The notes under the pieces are model-generated. The model searched no databases. It was not told the DNA's origin and saw only the letters and a program-made list of their open reading frames with translations. From contig NZ_FNOX01000003.1 in assembly GCF_900107155.1 (NCBI RefSeq), forward strand, positions 434,001-498,000: a DNA stretch of 64,000 bases, written 5' to 3'. How positions within the stretch are numbered: the first letter of the stretch is position 1; the number at the start of each line of letters is the position of its first letter. Positions 17,929-27,401 of this stretch are shown piece by piece. The position numbers were made by a program, and so were the translations under genes. Origin of the DNA: Pseudomonas salomonii (GTDB lineage Bacteria > Pseudomonadota > Gammaproteobacteria > Pseudomonadales > Pseudomonadaceae).

Positions 17929-18870
17929 ATGGCCGACTCTGCATTTTTCTGCCCCCTGACACACGAAGGCGTCCTTGCCGTCCGCGGCTCCGACGCTGCC
18001 AAGTTTCTGCAAGGGCAACTGACCTGCAACCTCAATTACCTGAGCGACACCCAGGCCAGCCTTGGCGCGCGCTGCACGCAAAAAGGCCGCATGCAGTCGA
18101 GTTTTCGCATCCTGCTGCAAGGCGACGGCGTGTTGCTGGCCATGGCCACCGAACTGCTCGAACCGCAATTGGCAGACCTAAAGAAATACGCGGTGTTCTC
18201 CAAGTCCAAGCTCACAGACGAAAGCGCCGCCTGGGCACGCTTTGGCCTGTCGAATGCGGCGCCAACCCTGGCGGCCCTCGGCCTTGAGCTGCCGGCCGAG
18301 ACCGACAGCGTGGTGCGCACCGACACATTGATTGCCATTCGTGTCTCCCCTGACCGCGCCGAACTCTGGGTGCCTGCCGAGCAAGCCGAAGCAGTACGCC
18401 AGCAATTGGCCAACCACCTGCAACAAGTTGACTTGAATGACTGGCTGCTCGGCCAAATCCGCGCCGGTATCGGCCAGGTCATGCCGCAGACGCGCGAACT
18501 GTTCATCCCGCAGATGCTAAACCTGCAGGCCGTTGGCGGCGTGAGCTTCAAAAAGGGCTGCTACACCGGCCAGGAAATCGTCGCACGCATGCAGTACCTG
18601 GGCAAACTCAAGCGGCGCCTGTATCGCCTGAGCCTCAATGCCGAGCAATTGCCCGAGCCGGGTACCCCGCTGTTTTCGCCCAACCATAACAGTGCGATCG
18701 GCGAAGTCGTCATCGCGGCGAAAGCTGACCAATCAATTGAACTTCTGGCCGTGCTGCAAGCCGAAGCTGCCGACAACGGCGATGTGCACGTAGGCAGCCT
18801 GGAAGGCCCGGGCCTCAACCTGCTCGACTTGCCGTACCAACTGGATCGCGATAAAGAGATCCAGCGTTAA
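17929..18870 (+). CDS. ygfZ: folate-binding protein YgfZ
   Basis: A 313-residue protein of the GcvT-like family that binds tetrahydrofolate and supports assembly or repair of some iron-sulfur enzymes, such as MiaB. The YgfZ motif K-G-C-Y-x-G-Q-E is present as KKGCYTGQE at residues 208-216, with the key Cys211. Length fits the E. coli protein (326). It is divergent from sdhE. Confidence 0.92.
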   Translation: MADSAFFCPLTHEGVLAVRGSDAAKFLQGQLTCNLNYLSDTQASLGARCTQKGRMQSSFRILLQGDGVLLAMATELLEPQLADLKKYAVFSKSKLTDESAAWARFGLSNAAPTLAALGLELPAETDSVVRTDTLIAIRVSPDRAELWVPAEQAEAVRQQLANHLQQVDLNDWLLGQIRAGIGQVMPQTRELFIPQMLNLQAVGGVSFKKGCYTGQEIVARMQYLGKLKRRLYRLSLNAEQLPEPGTPLFSPNHNSAIGEVVIAAKADQSIELLAVLQAEAADNGDVHVGSLEGPGLNLLDLPYQLDRDKEIQR

Positions 18871-18906
18871 TCGCCGTACCCTTTTGCAACGCCCTAGAGA
18901 GCATGA

Positions 18907-19728
18907 ATGAACAAGCTGGCGGAAAAAGTCCAACAGGCTTTGGTGAAGGCCATCGACAACGATGACCTGGTTCTGCCGACATTACCGGAAGTGGCCTTGA
19001 ACATTCGTCAGGCCGCCGAAGACCCGGATATCAGCATCAGCCACTTGAGCAAAGTGATCAGTCGCGATACCGCCCTGTCGGCGCGCCTGATCAAAGTGGT
19101 CAACAGCCCGCTGCTGCGTGCCACCCAGGAAGTCACCGACCTGCATACCGCCATCACGCGGCTGGGCACCAACTACAGCAGCAACCTGGCCATCGGCCTG
19201 GTCATGGAACAGATTTTCCACGCCCGCTCCGAAGTCGTCGAACTGAAAATGCGCGAAGTGTGGCGCCGCAGCCTGGAAGTGGCGGGTGTGAGCTACGCCT
19301 TGTGCCGTAACCATAGCCAGCTCAAGCCGGACCAGGCAGCCCTCGGCGGGCTGGTGCATCAGATTGGCGTGCTGCCGATCCTCACCTACGCCGAAGACCA
19401 TTACGAACTGCTGGCCGACCCGGTCAGCCTCAACCATGTGATCGACAGCATCCACCCGTTGCTGGGCGACAAACTCCTGGGTGTGTGGGATTTCCCGGAA
19501 ATGCTGGCCAAGCTGCCGGGGCAGTACCTGAACCTGGAGCGCGACTCCCCGATTCTGGACTACATCGACGTGGTGCAAATCGCCGCACTGTATTGCCACC
19601 GGGGCACCGCGCATCCACTGGCCAACGTAGACGTGACCAGCCTGCCGGCGCTCAAGAAACTGCGCATCGACCCCTACAGCGAGACGCTGCGTGCGGAGTT
19701 GGATGAAGCGCGCTCGATGTTCTATTGA
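18907..19728 (+). CDS. HDOD-domain protein
   Basis: A 273-residue signalling protein with an HDOD domain over most of its length. LPTLPEVALNIRQAAEDPDIS near the N-terminus and SRDTALSARLIKVVNSPLL are typical of the family. HDOD is a catalytically inactive relative of HD-GYP phosphohydrolases that is linked to chemotaxis and c-di-GMP networks. No other domain is present, so the output is unknown. Its stop directly abuts the stop of convergent tctE with no spacer. Confidence 0.85.
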   Translation: MNKLAEKVQQALVKAIDNDDLVLPTLPEVALNIRQAAEDPDISISHLSKVISRDTALSARLIKVVNSPLLRATQEVTDLHTAITRLGTNYSSNLAIGLVMEQIFHARSEVVELKMREVWRRSLEVAGVSYALCRNHSQLKPDQAALGGLVHQIGVLPILTYAEDHYELLADPVSLNHVIDSIHPLLGDKLLGVWDFPEMLAKLPGQYLNLERDSPILDYIDVVQIAALYCHRGTAHPLANVDVTSLPALKKLRIDPYSETLRAELDEARSMFY

Positions 19729-21114
19729 CTACCCCGCGATAAAACTCACCCGCACCTTCAACCCCGCCAACTCACCATCGTGCAGGCTGATCTGGGCCAA
19801 GTGCGCCCGGCAGATCTCGCCGACAATCGCCAGCCCCAAGCCTGAGCCCATGCCCTGCTGGCTGCGGCGGTAGAAACGTTCGAAGACCCGATCCCGTTCA
19901 TCCAGCGGGATGCCTGGGCCGTCATCTTCAACTTCAAGGATGGCTGGCGCGGTCACCCGCAGGATCACATTGCCGCCCGGCGGAGTGTGGGCCAGGGCGT
20001 TATCCACCAGATTGCTCAGCAGTTCATTCAACAAGGTCGGCTCACCGCGCAGCCACACCGGTTCATCCGCCTCCAACGCCAGGGCAACGCCTCGTGCGTG
20101 GGCCAGTGGCGCCATGGCCATGCCCAGCTCCCGCGCCAGCTGGCTGAGGTCAAGCAATTGCGCACCGCCCTCGGCGATCGCCCGGGCGCCGTTTTCGATG
20201 CGTGCCAGGGATAACAGTTGGTTGGCCAAATGGGTCAGACGGTCAGTACCTTGAGCGGCGGTTTCCAAGGTGCTGCGCCAGGTCGCCGGGTCGCTGCTGC
20301 GCAGGCCCAGCTCAAGCCGGGCCTTGAGCGCCGCCAGCGGAGTGCGCAGTTCGTGCGCGGCGTCGGCAATAAACTGCGCCTGGCGCTCGAACTGGCCGCG
20401 CAGGCGCTCGGTGAAGTGATTGAGCGAGCGCACCAACGGGCCGAACTCGTGTTGCACCTCCACCAGCGGCAGCGGGCGCAAATCATCGGGCTGGCGCTCT
20501 TCCACGGCGGTGCGCAGGCGCTCCAGCGGGCGCAGCGCCGCGCTCACGGCAAACCACACCAGCAATAACGCACCGACCGCCAGCATACCCAGGCGCAGCA
20601 AAGTGTCGGCCATCAGGCTGCGGGCCATGCTTTCGCGCGCTTCGTCGGTTTCGGCCACGCGAATTTCCGCCATGCCGTTCATGTTCGGCTCCGACACCGC
20701 CTTGAGCAGGCTGACCACCCGTACATGCTGGCCCTGGTACATGGCGTTGTAGAAGCGCGCCAACGCCGGGTAATCATCGGTGCGCGGCGTGCCCGGCGGC
20801 GGGCCAGGGAGGTTCTCGTAGCCGGAGATCAATTTTCGGTCGATGTCATTGACCTGATAATAGATCCGCCCCGCACTGTCGTAGGCGAACGTGTCCAGCG
20901 CCACATACGGCACGTTGGCGCTCAGGGTGCCGTCCACCTGGGTCAACCCGGCAGCAATGGTACGCGCCGAGGCGAGCAAGGTGCGGTCATAGGCGGTGTC
21001 GGCGGCTTCGCGGCCATTCCAGTAAGCACTCATGCCGCTGGCGAGCATCAGCACCACCAGCAACAGCGCCAGGTTCCACAATAGCCGCCAGCGCAGGCTG
21101 CTGGGCTTATGCAT
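19729..21114 (-). CDS. tctE: sensor histidine kinase TctE
   Basis: A 461-residue inner-membrane kinase. It has a first membrane segment at about residues 12-30, a periplasmic sensing domain, and a second segment at about 172-193. The phosphoacceptor is His254 in AAHELRTPLAAL. The ATPase N-box lies around ELLSNLVDNALAHTPPGG and the G2 box at GSGLGLAIVGEI. The start ATG at 21114 overlaps tctD by 8 bases. The TctDE pair induces tricarboxylate uptake in response to citrate in Pseudomonas and Salmonella; the divergent porin and transporter genes support this. Confidence 0.9.
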   Translation of the reverse strand: MHKPSSLRWRLLWNLALLLVVLMLASGMSAYWNGREAADTAYDRTLLASARTIAAGLTQVDGTLSANVPYVALDTFAYDSAGRIYYQVNDIDRKLISGYENLPGPPPGTPRTDDYPALARFYNAMYQGQHVRVVSLLKAVSEPNMNGMAEIRVAETDEARESMARSLMADTLLRLGMLAVGALLLVWFAVSAALRPLERLRTAVEERQPDDLRPLPLVEVQHEFGPLVRSLNHFTERLRGQFERQAQFIADAAHELRTPLAALKARLELGLRSSDPATWRSTLETAAQGTDRLTHLANQLLSLARIENGARAIAEGGAQLLDLSQLARELGMAMAPLAHARGVALALEADEPVWLRGEPTLLNELLSNLVDNALAHTPPGGNVILRVTAPAILEVEDDGPGIPLDERDRVFERFYRRSQQGMGSGLGLAIVGEICRAHLAQISLHDGELAGLKVRVSFIAG

Positions 21115-21778
21115 CGCGCGCTTCCAGCAGGTAGCCAAGGCCACGGAAGGTCACGATCGCGATGGGCTGGCCGTCGAGCTTCTTGCGCAGGCGGTGCACG
21201 TAGATTTCAATCGCGTCGGGGCTGGCTTCCTCATCCAGGCCGAACACTTGCGAGGCCAATTGCTCCTTGCTCATCACGCGGCCGGGCCGGGCGATCAGCG
21301 CCTCAAGCACCGCCTGCTCGCGGGAGGTCAGCGTCATCAGCTCGCCGCCCACGGTGAAACGCCGGGTATCCAGGTCGTAGACCAGCACGCCGCACGCCTG
21401 CTGACGCTCGCCGCCCAGCACACTACGGCGCAGCAACGCCTTGACCCGCGCTTCCAGCTCGGTCAACTCAAAGGGCTTGGCCAGGTAGTCATCAGCGCCC
21501 AGGTTCAGGCCATGCACACGGTCTTTTACATCACTGCGCGCCGTCAACATCAACACGGGCAGATTTTTTCCACGCGCCCGCAGTCGCGCCAGCACCTCAA
21601 AACCGTCCATGCGCGGCAGCCCCACATCGAGGATCACCACCGCGTATTCCTCGCTGCTCAGGGCCAGGTCCGCGGCCACGCCGTCGTGCAACACGTCGAC
21701 GGTCAAACCCGTGCTCTTGAGCGCTTGGGCAACACTTTCGGCGAGTTGCAGATGGTCTTCAACCAAGAGGACGCGCAT
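21107..21778 (-). CDS. tctD: OmpR-family response regulator TctD
   Basis: A 223-residue two-component regulator. The receiver domain has the phosphoacceptor Asp51 in VVILDVGLPRMDG. The C-terminal winged helix contains ALIARPGRVMSKEQLASQVFG and ends VTFRGLGYLLE. It is expressed divergently from opdH. Three TGAAAG repeats at 11-bp spacing in the shared upstream region are a candidate binding site. Confidence 0.92.
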   Translation of the reverse strand: MRVLLVEDHLQLAESVAQALKSTGLTVDVLHDGVAADLALSSEEYAVVILDVGLPRMDGFEVLARLRARGKNLPVLMLTARSDVKDRVHGLNLGADDYLAKPFELTELEARVKALLRRSVLGGERQQACGVLVYDLDTRRFTVGGELMTLTSREQAVLEALIARPGRVMSKEQLASQVFGLDEEASPDAIEIYVHRLRKKLDGQPIAIVTFRGLGYLLEARDA

Positions 21779-21865
21779 GGATTTTCACCTCGTTCTGGCA
21801 TGGTCGACGCCACGCTTTGGCGGGCAGTTTACAGGCGCCGCCTGCCCTGTGAAGCCCGAAAACAT

Positions 21866-21893
21866 TGAAAGACAACTGAAAGGTTAGTGAAAG
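21866..21893. promoter_or_regulatory. candidate TctD operator: three TGAAAG repeats at 11-bp spacing
   Basis: TGAAAG starts at 21866, 21877 and 21888, exactly one helical turn apart. It lies between tctD and opdH. OmpR-family regulators typically bind such direct repeats. The last repeat is 120 bases upstream of the opdH start. Confidence 0.6.
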
Positions 21894-22013
21894 CTTCGCC
21901 CTTTAGCATCCAGCAACGGTGGCTAATGCCCGCTGAGCTACCTGATCCGTAGCGCCCGAAAAACGCCTCGAAGCGTTTTCGCCAAAATAAGAACAATAAC
22001 GGAGTACACCACA

Positions 22014-23303
22014 ATGCTGTCGACCCAGCCCCAGGCTTGCCCGCCTGTGCGTTTTTCCCGTCTTGCCAAGACCGCCCTTGCCAGTGCCACCGCCCTTGCC
22101 GGCTTTTCGCCGCTTAGCCAGGCTGCCTTCTTCGAAGACAGTAGCGCTACGCTGGAAACTCGCAACATGTACTTCAACCGCGACTTTCGCGACGGCACCA
22201 GCGCACAACAATCCAAGCGCGATGAATGGGCCCAGGGCTTCATGCTCAATCTGCAGTCGGGCTACACAGACGGCACCGTCGGCTTTGGCGTGGACGCGCT
22301 GGGCATGCTTGGAGTCAAGCTCGACTCCAGCCCCGACCGCACAGGTTCTGGCTTGCTGCCCACCGATAACGGCCGCGCTGTCGACGACTACTCCAAACTC
22401 GGCCTGACCGGCAAAGTGAAGATCTCCGCCACCGAACTCAAGATCGGCGCGCTGATCCCCGAACTGCCGATCCTCAAACCCAACGACGGCCGCATCCTGC
22501 CGCAGACCTTCAACGGTGGCTTGCTGACCTCCAAAGAATTCAAAAACCTGGTGTTTACCGGCGGCCGCCTGGATAAAGCCAAAGACCGCGATTCCACCGA
22601 CTACGAAGAAATCGCCCTCAACAACAAGAACAGCCGTTTCGTCAGCGGCGCTACCGGCAAGCACTTCAACTTCGGCGGCGTGGATTACAAGTTTGCCGAC
22701 AAGATCACCGGCAGCTACCACTTCGCCCAACTCGATGACGTGTACCGCCAGCACTTCCTCGGCCTGGTTGCCTCGCGCCCACTCGGCCCAGGCACCTTCG
22801 GCACCGACTTGCGCCTGGCCATCAGTGATGACACGGGCGCGGCCCATGGCGGCAAGATCGACAACACATCCCTCAACGGCCTGTTCAGCTATGCCCTCAA
22901 TGGCCATAAGCTCAGCGCCGGTTACCAGCACATGTCCGGCGACAGCGCCTTTCCCTATGTGGATGGCGCCGACCCGTACCTGGTCAACTTCGTACAAATC
23001 AACGACTTTGCCGGCGCCGAAGAACGCTCCTGGCAAGCGCGCTACGACTACGATTTCGCCAAGCTGGGTATTCCCGGCCTGAGCTTCATGAGCCGTTACC
23101 TGTCAGGTGACAACATCAAACTCAAGAACGGCGAGACCGGCAAGGAGTGGGAACGCAACAGCGAGATCCGCTACATCGTGCAAAGCGGCACGTTCAAGGA
23201 TGTCGCGTTTCGCCTGCGTAACGCCACGTACCGCTCCAACTACTCGGCCCGTGATGCGGATGAAGTGCGCGTGCTGGTGAGTTACAGCCTGGCTCTTTGG
23301 TAG
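22014..23303 (+). CDS. opdH: OprD-family outer-membrane porin (tricarboxylate type)
   Basis: A 429-residue porin of the OprD family. The N-terminal leader, with a hydrophobic stretch LASATALAGFSPLSQA, ends before FFEDSSATLETRNMYFNRDFRDG, the conserved start of OprD barrels. The protein ends in the beta-barrel pattern VRVLVSYSLALW with a terminal aromatic residue. OpdH of P. aeruginosa takes up cis-aconitate and other tricarboxylates and is encoded with tctCBA. The symbol rests on this gene order, since OprD paralogues are similar. GGAG lies 9 bases before the ATG. Confidence 0.85.
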   Translation: MLSTQPQACPPVRFSRLAKTALASATALAGFSPLSQAAFFEDSSATLETRNMYFNRDFRDGTSAQQSKRDEWAQGFMLNLQSGYTDGTVGFGVDALGMLGVKLDSSPDRTGSGLLPTDNGRAVDDYSKLGLTGKVKISATELKIGALIPELPILKPNDGRILPQTFNGGLLTSKEFKNLVFTGGRLDKAKDRDSTDYEEIALNNKNSRFVSGATGKHFNFGGVDYKFADKITGSYHFAQLDDVYRQHFLGLVASRPLGPGTFGTDLRLAISDDTGAAHGGKIDNTSLNGLFSYALNGHKLSAGYQHMSGDSAFPYVDGADPYLVNFVQINDFAGAEERSWQARYDYDFAKLGIPGLSFMSRYLSGDNIKLKNGETGKEWERNSEIRYIVQSGTFKDVAFRLRNATYRSNYSARDADEVRVLVSYSLALW

Positions 23304-23336
23304 TCGTACCCCATAACAACAAAGACGGAGTTAAAA

Positions 23337-24320
23337 ATGACCTATTCACTGCGTAAATTGGCCCTCGCCGCCGGCTGCATGCTGTTCGCCGGCCAACTGC
23401 TGGCCGCTGATGAACCCAAGCGCCCGGAATGCATCGCCCCAGCCTCTCCCGGCGGCGGTTTTGACCTGACCTGCAAACTGGCGCAAAGCGCGTTGGTCAA
23501 CGAGAAGCTGCTGAGCAAACCGATGCGCGTCACCTACATGCCCGGCGGCGTGGGCGCGGTGGCCTATAACGCGGTGGTCGCCCAGCGCCCAGCGGACGGC
23601 GGCACATTGGTGGCCTGGTCCAGCGGTTCGCTGTTGAACCTGGCCCAGGGCAAGTTCGGCCGTTTTGATGAAAGCGCCGTGCGTTGGTTGGCAGCGGTCG
23701 GCACCAGCTACGGTGCCATCGCGGTGAAAAGCGATTCGCCCTACAAGACCCTCGACGATCTCGTCAAAGCCCTGAAGAAAGATCCGGGCAGCGTGGTAAT
23801 CGGTTCCGGCGGCACGGTTGGCAGTCAGGACTGGATGCAAACCGCCCTGATTGCCAAGGCCGCCGGCATCAACCCTCGCGAGCTGCGTTACGTCGCCCTC
23901 GAAGGCGGCGGTGAAATCGCCACGGCCCTGCTCGGCGGCCACATCCAGGTGGGCAGTACCGACATCTCCGACTCCATGCCGCACATCCTCAGCGGTGACA
24001 TGCGCCTGCTCGCCGTGTTCGCTGAAGAGCGCCTGGACGAGCCGGAAATGAAGAATATCCCGACCGCCAAAGAGCAAGGCTACGACATCGTCTGGCCAGT
24101 GGTCCGCGGTTTCTACCTCGGGCCAAAAGTCAGCGATGCCGACTACGCCTGGTGGAAAGAAGCATTCGACAAACTGCTGGCCTCCGAAGAGTTCGCCAAG
24201 CTGCGTGACCAGCGCGAGCTGTTCCCGTTCGCCATGACCGGCCCGGAGCTGGACACCTACGTGAAGAAACAGGTGGCTGACTACAAAGTGCTGGCCAAAG
24301 AGTTCGGCCTGATCCAGTAA
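23337..24320 (+). CDS. tctC: tricarboxylate-binding periplasmic protein TctC
   Basis: A 327-residue substrate-binding protein of the tripartite tricarboxylate transporter. The signal peptide ends at about LLAADEP. CIAPASPGGGFDLTCKLAQ is the conserved ligand-loop region of TctC/Bug proteins, followed by YMPGGVGAVAYN. It captures citrate-like substrates for the TctAB membrane unit. It lies 33 bases downstream of opdH and upstream of tctB. Confidence 0.93.
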   Translation: MTYSLRKLALAAGCMLFAGQLLAADEPKRPECIAPASPGGGFDLTCKLAQSALVNEKLLSKPMRVTYMPGGVGAVAYNAVVAQRPADGGTLVAWSSGSLLNLAQGKFGRFDESAVRWLAAVGTSYGAIAVKSDSPYKTLDDLVKALKKDPGSVVIGSGGTVGSQDWMQTALIAKAAGINPRELRYVALEGGGEIATALLGGHIQVGSTDISDSMPHILSGDMRLLAVFAEERLDEPEMKNIPTAKEQGYDIVWPVVRGFYLGPKVSDADYAWWKEAFDKLLASEEFAKLRDQRELFPFAMTGPELDTYVKKQVADYKVLAKEFGLIQ

Positions 24321-24380
24321 TCGCCCCTCTTTTGCACGGCCGCGCCCTCATCAACGGGCGGCGCGGCCCAGGAGTTCCAC

Positions 24381-24839
24381 ATGCTCTTACAACGCATTTT
24401 CGCCTCGGTGATGCTGCTGGTCTGCGCCGGCCTGGCACTGATGGCCTGGCCGTATCAGGCGGCGTTTTCCTACGAGCCGGTCGGCCCACGCGCCTACCCG
24501 CTGCTGATGCTCGGCCTGATGAGCCTGGGCCTGATCTACATGATCTTTCGCCCGCAGCCGACCAAGCACACCGAAGAAGAACCGGCACTGGACCGCGAAA
24601 CCCTGATCAAGATCAGCATCTGCGTCGCACTGTTGATCGTGTTCGCCGGCACTTTCGAGCCCTTGGGTTTCATCCTCAGCAGCATGCTGATCGGCATTCC
24701 GATGGCACGCCTGTATGGCGGCCGCTGGTTGCCCAGCGCAGTGATCGTCACCCTCATGGCTATCGGCCTGTACCTGCTGTTCGACAAGGCCATGGATGTA
24801 CCGCTGCCCCTCGGCCTGCTTGAAGTTCTGGAGAACTGA
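24381..24839 (+). CDS. tctB: tripartite tricarboxylate transporter small membrane subunit TctB
   Basis: A 152-residue membrane protein with four hydrophobic segments: ASVMLLVCAGLALMAWP, YPLLMLGLMSLGLIYMIF, ISICVALLIVFAGTF and LMAIGLYLLFDKAM. The GPRAYP motif is typical of TctB. Its stop is 1 base from the tctA start. Confidence 0.9.
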   Translation: MLLQRIFASVMLLVCAGLALMAWPYQAAFSYEPVGPRAYPLLMLGLMSLGLIYMIFRPQPTKHTEEEPALDRETLIKISICVALLIVFAGTFEPLGFILSSMLIGIPMARLYGGRWLPSAVIVTLMAIGLYLLFDKAMDVPLPLGLLEVLEN

Positions 24840-24840
24840 T

Positions 24841-26355
24841 ATGGATACGTTCAGCTATTTGGGCCAGGGCTTCGGCGTTGCACTGACCCCTTACAACCTG
24901 GTGACCGCGCTGTGCGGCACCTTGATCGGCACCGTGGTCGGCCTGTTGCCGGGCCTGGGCCCGATCAACGGCGTGGCCTTGTTGATCCCCATCGCGTTCG
25001 CCTTGGGCCTGCCGCCGGAATCGGCGCTGATCCTGCTTGCAGCCGTGTACCTGGGCTGCGAATACGGCGGCCGTATCAGCTCGATCCTGCTCAACATCCC
25101 GGGCGAAGCGTCTACCGTAATGACCACCCTCGACGGCTACCCGATGGCCCGTAAAGGCCTGGCCGGTGTGGCGTTGTCGCTGTCGGCCTGGAGTTCGTTC
25201 ATCGGCGCGTTTATCGCCACCTGCGGCATGGTGTTGTTTGCACCGTTGCTGGCCAAATGGGCGATTGCCTTCGGCCCGGCGGAATATTTCGTACTGATGG
25301 TGTTCGCGATTGTCTGTCTGGGCGGCATGGCCGGTGACAAACCGCTGAAGACATTTGTTGCGGCGCTGATCGGTCTTTTCCTGTCTGCCGTCGGCATCGA
25401 TGCCAACAGCGGCGTGTACCGTTTTACCGGCGACAACATTCACCTCACCGACGGCATCCAGTTTGTGGTGTTGGTACTGGGCCTGTTCTCCATCAGCGAA
25501 ATCCTGCTGCTGCTGGAAAAAACCCACCGTGGCCAGGAAGCGGTAAAAGCCACCGGGCGGATGATGTTCAATCTGAAGGAAGCCGGTGCGGTTTTTGTAG
25601 TTAACATCCGCTGCGGCTTGCTCGGTTTCATCATGGGCGTGCTGCCGGGTGCCGGTGCGACCCTCGCTTCGGCCGTTGCCTATATGACCGAGAAACGCCT
25701 GGCCGGTGCCAGCGGCAAATTCGGCCAGGGCGACATGCGCGGCCTTGCGGCGCCGGAAACCGCCATCGGTGCGTCCGCCTGCGGCGCCCTGGTGCCGATG
25801 CTGACCCTCGGCGTCCCAGGTTCGGGCACCACGGCGGTGATGATCGGCGCGCTGTCGCTGTACAACATCACCCCTGGCCCGCTGCTGTTCCAACAACAGC
25901 CGGACATTGTCTGGGGCCTGATCGCGTCGTTGTTTGTCGCCAACATCATGCTGGTGATCCTCAACATCCCGATGATCCGCATCTTCACGCGCATCCTCGC
26001 CGTGCCGAACTGGGCGCTGGTGCCGGTCATCGCCATCATCACCGCCATCGGTGTGTACGCGGTTCACGCCACCACCTTCGACCTGTTCCTGATGGTCGGC
26101 ATCGGCATCTTCGGCTACATCCTGCGCAAGCTCGACTTCCCGCTGTCGCCAGTGCTGCTGGGCTTTATCCTCGGTGGCCTGATGGAGCAGAACCTGCGCC
26201 GCGCGCTGTCGATCTCCAACGGCGCGCTGGAGATCCTCTGGTCCAGCCCGATCACCTTTGGCGTGTGGGTACTGACAGCAATCATGTTGTTCGTGCCGCT
26301 GCTGCGTATCTGGCGTAAACGTGCCCAACAGCGTCGCGCCCTGGCCGATGTCTGA
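24841..26355 (+). CDS. tctA: tripartite tricarboxylate transporter large membrane subunit TctA
   Basis: A 504-residue inner-membrane protein with about 11-12 hydrophobic segments. The start ATG at 24841 (MDTFSYLGQGFGVAL) directly follows the tctB stop. GLLPGLGPINGVALLIP and the repeated VLPGAGATLASAVAY are the inverted-repeat hairpin motifs of the family. GYPMARKGLAGVAL and APETAIGASACGALVPMLTLGVPGS are also conserved in TctA. It couples solute uptake to an ion gradient with TctC and TctB. A long antisense frame across it is a composition artefact. Confidence 0.95.
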   Translation: MDTFSYLGQGFGVALTPYNLVTALCGTLIGTVVGLLPGLGPINGVALLIPIAFALGLPPESALILLAAVYLGCEYGGRISSILLNIPGEASTVMTTLDGYPMARKGLAGVALSLSAWSSFIGAFIATCGMVLFAPLLAKWAIAFGPAEYFVLMVFAIVCLGGMAGDKPLKTFVAALIGLFLSAVGIDANSGVYRFTGDNIHLTDGIQFVVLVLGLFSISEILLLLEKTHRGQEAVKATGRMMFNLKEAGAVFVVNIRCGLLGFIMGVLPGAGATLASAVAYMTEKRLAGASGKFGQGDMRGLAAPETAIGASACGALVPMLTLGVPGSGTTAVMIGALSLYNITPGPLLFQQQPDIVWGLIASLFVANIMLVILNIPMIRIFTRILAVPNWALVPVIAIITAIGVYAVHATTFDLFLMVGIGIFGYILRKLDFPLSPVLLGFILGGLMEQNLRRALSISNGALEILWSSPITFGVWVLTAIMLFVPLLRIWRKRAQQRRALADV

Positions 26356-27385
26356 GGTCACCTTTAAACAATGGTGGGCAACACCGCTGGTCGGCCTGGC
26401 CGGCGGTTACCTGGCCAGCCTCATCGGCTGGCCTTTGCCGTACATGGTCGGCTCGTTGCTGGCGATTATCCTGGTGCGCTGCCTCACGCCGTGGCAGTTG
26501 GCGGAAATTCCCGGCGGGCGCAAATGCGGCCAATGGGTGGTGGGCATCGGCATCGGGCTGCACTTCACGCCGGTGGTGATCGAGCAGGTGATGAGCCACT
26601 TCGGCCTGATTTTTTTCGGTGCGTTGATCACCAGCCTGTCGAGCGTGGTCGGCGTGTGGTTGATGCGCCGCAGCGGTGAAGACCGCGCCACCGCGTTCTT
26701 CTCCAGCATGCCGGGCGGTTCCGGTGAGATGGTCAACCTCGGCGCCCGCAATGGCGCAGTGCTCAGCCGTGTCGCAGCGGGCCAGAGTCTGCGCGTGCTG
26801 GTGGTGGTGCTGTGTGTGCCGGCGATCTTCAAGTACTTGCTCGAAGGCGGCACGCCGCAGTTTCACCCCGCCCCAGTCAGTTGGGGCTGGCTGGCGCTGC
26901 TGTTCCCGCTCGGCGCGCTGGTGGCTTGGGGCTGGCAGCGCTTGCGTCAGCCCAACCCGTGGCTGTTCGGGCCACTGTTGGTCAGCGCGACGGCCAGTGT
27001 TGTCTGGGACTTGCATTACGGCCTGCCGGACGGCGGCAGCCAGATCGGCCAATGGCTGATCGGCAGCGGCCTGGGCTGCCACTTCAACCGTCAGTTCTTC
27101 CGCCGTGCGCCGTCGTTCATAAGCCGTACCTTGATCGGCACCGCCTTGACCATGGCACTTGCGACATTGGCAGCGGTGGGCTTGAGCGCGCTGACACAGC
27201 TGGATTTGCGTTCACTCACCCTGGGCATGATGCCAGGCGGCATTGCCGAAATGAGCCTCACCGCAGAAACCTTGCAGCTGTCGGTGCCTTTGGTGACGGC
27301 GATGCAGGTGATGCGTTTGTTGTTTGTGCTGTTTCTGGCGGAACCGTTGTTCAGGCACTGGAACCGCCAGCCGGAAAAAATCTAA
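26348..27385 (+). CDS. AbrB-family membrane protein
   Basis: A 345-residue membrane protein with two AbrB-type halves. The first contains GWPLPYMVGSLLAIIL and FFSSMPGGSGEMVNLGARNGA; the second contains LTLGMMPGGIAEMSLTAETL. The family is annotated as a putative ammonia monooxygenase or regulator, but the sequence looks like a transporter. The start overlaps tctA by 8 bases, so it is the last gene of the tct operon and may aid uptake or efflux of the same substrates. That link is inference. Confidence 0.82.
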   Translation: MSEVTFKQWWATPLVGLAGGYLASLIGWPLPYMVGSLLAIILVRCLTPWQLAEIPGGRKCGQWVVGIGIGLHFTPVVIEQVMSHFGLIFFGALITSLSSVVGVWLMRRSGEDRATAFFSSMPGGSGEMVNLGARNGAVLSRVAAGQSLRVLVVVLCVPAIFKYLLEGGTPQFHPAPVSWGWLALLFPLGALVAWGWQRLRQPNPWLFGPLLVSATASVVWDLHYGLPDGGSQIGQWLIGSGLGCHFNRQFFRRAPSFISRTLIGTALTMALATLAAVGLSALTQLDLRSLTLGMMPGGIAEMSLTAETLQLSVPLVTAMQVMRLLFVLFLAEPLFRHWNRQPEKI

Positions 27386-27401
27386 GCCTTCACAACATTC
27401 C

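Noticed and set aside
24760..26361. 533-codon open frame opposite tctA
   Set aside because: The product is mostly His, Gln, Arg and Asp, which is the usual shadow of a hydrophobic membrane protein gene; tctA is clear on the plus strand.
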